Source of the DNA: Streptosporangiaceae bacterium
GTDB taxonomy: Bacteria; Actinomycetota; Actinomycetes; Streptosporangiales; Streptosporangiaceae
Assembly: GCA_030039095.1 (NCBI GenBank)
Contig: JASHQP010000758.1
Coordinates: 1-6,044, forward strand
Direction of reading: 5' to 3'
DNA: 6,044 nt
In this document: positions 5,581-6,044 of the stretch, one piece after another
How the letters are laid out: every line of letters starts with the position of its first letter
Position numbering within the stretch: position 1 is the stretch's first letter
Made by a program: the position numbers and the translations under genes
Notes under the pieces: generated by a model
What the model was told of the DNA's origin: nothing
The model's input: the letters and a program-made list of their open reading frames with translations, nothing else
Databases searched by the model: none

Positions 5581-5816
5581 GCCGCATGCCGCAGAGCCTT
5601 GTGGTCGCGTTCCGGGTCAGCTTTCCTGTTCAGCCCGGTAACACGCCTGGCCTGGCAGATCGAGCCAACTCACGCCATCCGCCGGCCACCCGAGGCGCGA
5701 GACGGGACGGAAGCGCGGGCCCAGGCATAGCGCCGAAGATCGAGCGGTGGCAAAGTCGCCTCAGACCCTGATGTCAACCGGCAGCCGAGGCACCCGGCCG
5801 TTCTGCTGGGGCTTCG

Positions 5817-5822
5817 AGGAGG
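5817..5822 (+). promoter_or_regulatory. Shine-Dalgarno site of the FAD oxidase gene
   Basis: AGGAGG, 4 nt before the ATG at 5827. It supports this as the true start of the gene that runs off the right edge. Confidence 0.7.
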
Positions 5823-5826
5823 CGTA

Positions 5827-6044
5827 ATGGTGGATCCCGTGCGGCGCAAGTTCTGGGGCTGGGGCCTGGAGGGGGACGGGCTGACGGCGGCCGAACTCCA
5901 GCAACTGGGGGCGGTCTTCGCCCAGCGTCTCGGCATCGACGGCGTGCGCATGCAGGAGCCTCCGCGTGTGGAGGAACTGGACCTGCGCCCGCCGCGGCTG
6001 GCACCGCCGGCGTCGCTCGGGCCGGCGTTCAGCACGGACTCCCA
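5827..6044 (+). CDS. FAD-linked oxidase, AGPS/GlcD-like, N-terminal part (cut by window edge)
   Basis: The first 72 codons of a probable FAD-binding oxidoreductase of the PCMH/vanillyl-alcohol-oxidase type. The recognisable N-terminal pattern is RRKFWGWGLEGDGLTAAE at 6-23, followed by a Pro-rich segment (LDLRPPRLAPPASL, about 53-66) and FSTDS (69-73) at the edge. This layout is typical of the actinobacterial family annotated as alkyldihydroxyacetone-phosphate-synthase-like FAD-binding oxidoreductases. Their FAD_binding_4 and FAD-oxidase_C domains come later and are not visible. The ATG is supported by AGGAGG 4 nt upstream, and no stop codon appears before the edge. In a catabolic locus it would oxidise a hydroxyacid or polyol. 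The call rests on the short N-terminal signature only, so the subfamily and substrate remain uncertain. Confidence 0.72.
   Translation, partial: MVDPVRRKFWGWGLEGDGLTAAELQQLGAVFAQRLGIDGVRMQEPPRVEELDLRPPRLAPPASLGPAFSTDS

Larger units (their letters stand above)
5529..5826. other. Divergent intergenic region between dehydrogenase and FAD oxidase, about 298 nt
   Basis: The 5' sides of two divergent genes meet here. The AT-rich island at 5546-5580 is the only part with promoter character. The remaining stretch (about 5581-5810) is GC-rich, with no recognisable gene, strong hairpin or repeat. A loose dyad CCGGCAG...CTGCTGG at about 5779-5809 has one mismatch and an 18-nt loop, and is not convincing. 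Confidence 0.6.

Noticed and set aside
5670..6035. Minus-strand open frame opposite the FAD oxidase start
   Set aside because: It is Arg/Ser/Pro-rich shadow coding. The plus strand has a perfect ribosome site and a recognisable N-terminal signature.

Overview
The window looks like chromosomal DNA from a high-GC bacterium, most likely a soil-type actinobacterium. The reasons are strong G/C bias at third codon positions, frequent GTG and TTG starts, purine-rich Shine-Dalgarno sites, and the gene families present. This is inferred from composition and family content; no taxonomic marker gene is present. The window carries part of what looks like a small-molecule uptake and catabolism locus: six genes, two of them cut by the window edges.

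Layout, left to right. (1) Minus strand, 1-245: the first 81 codons of an RbsC-type ABC permease, probably starting at TTG. (2) Minus strand, 348-1622: an RbsB-type lipoprotein that binds substrate. Between the two lies a perfect 15-bp hairpin at 278-317. (3) A long divergent control region, 1623-2239. It holds an AT-rich promoter island facing left, a TTGACA-type promoter facing right, and a 20-bp-period tandem repeat on that promoter's predicted start. (4) Plus strand, 2240-3853: an acetolactate-synthase-like thiamine diphosphate (ThDP) enzyme. (5) Plus strand, 3909-4649: a GntR/HutC-type regulator with a UTRA ligand domain. (6) Minus strand, 4662-5528: a 3-hydroxyisobutyrate dehydrogenase/tartronate-semialdehyde-reductase-family enzyme, tail to tail with the regulator. 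(7) A second divergent control region, 5529-5826, with an AT-rich island. (8) Plus strand, 5827 to the edge: the start of an FAD-linked oxidase of the AGPS/GlcD type.

How the genes may work together (inference). The lipoprotein and permease import a sugar, polyol or sugar acid. The FAD oxidase, ThDP enzyme and beta-hydroxyacid dehydrogenase then process it, and the UTRA regulator senses an intermediate. An FAD oxidase, a ThDP carboligase or lyase, and a semialdehyde reductase are also the three enzyme classes of the glycolate-to-glycerate route. However, this ThDP enzyme keeps the catalytic glutamate that classical glyoxylate carboligase lacks, so it is not a plain Gcl and its substrate is open. 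No mobile element, CRISPR array, tRNA or rRNA was seen.
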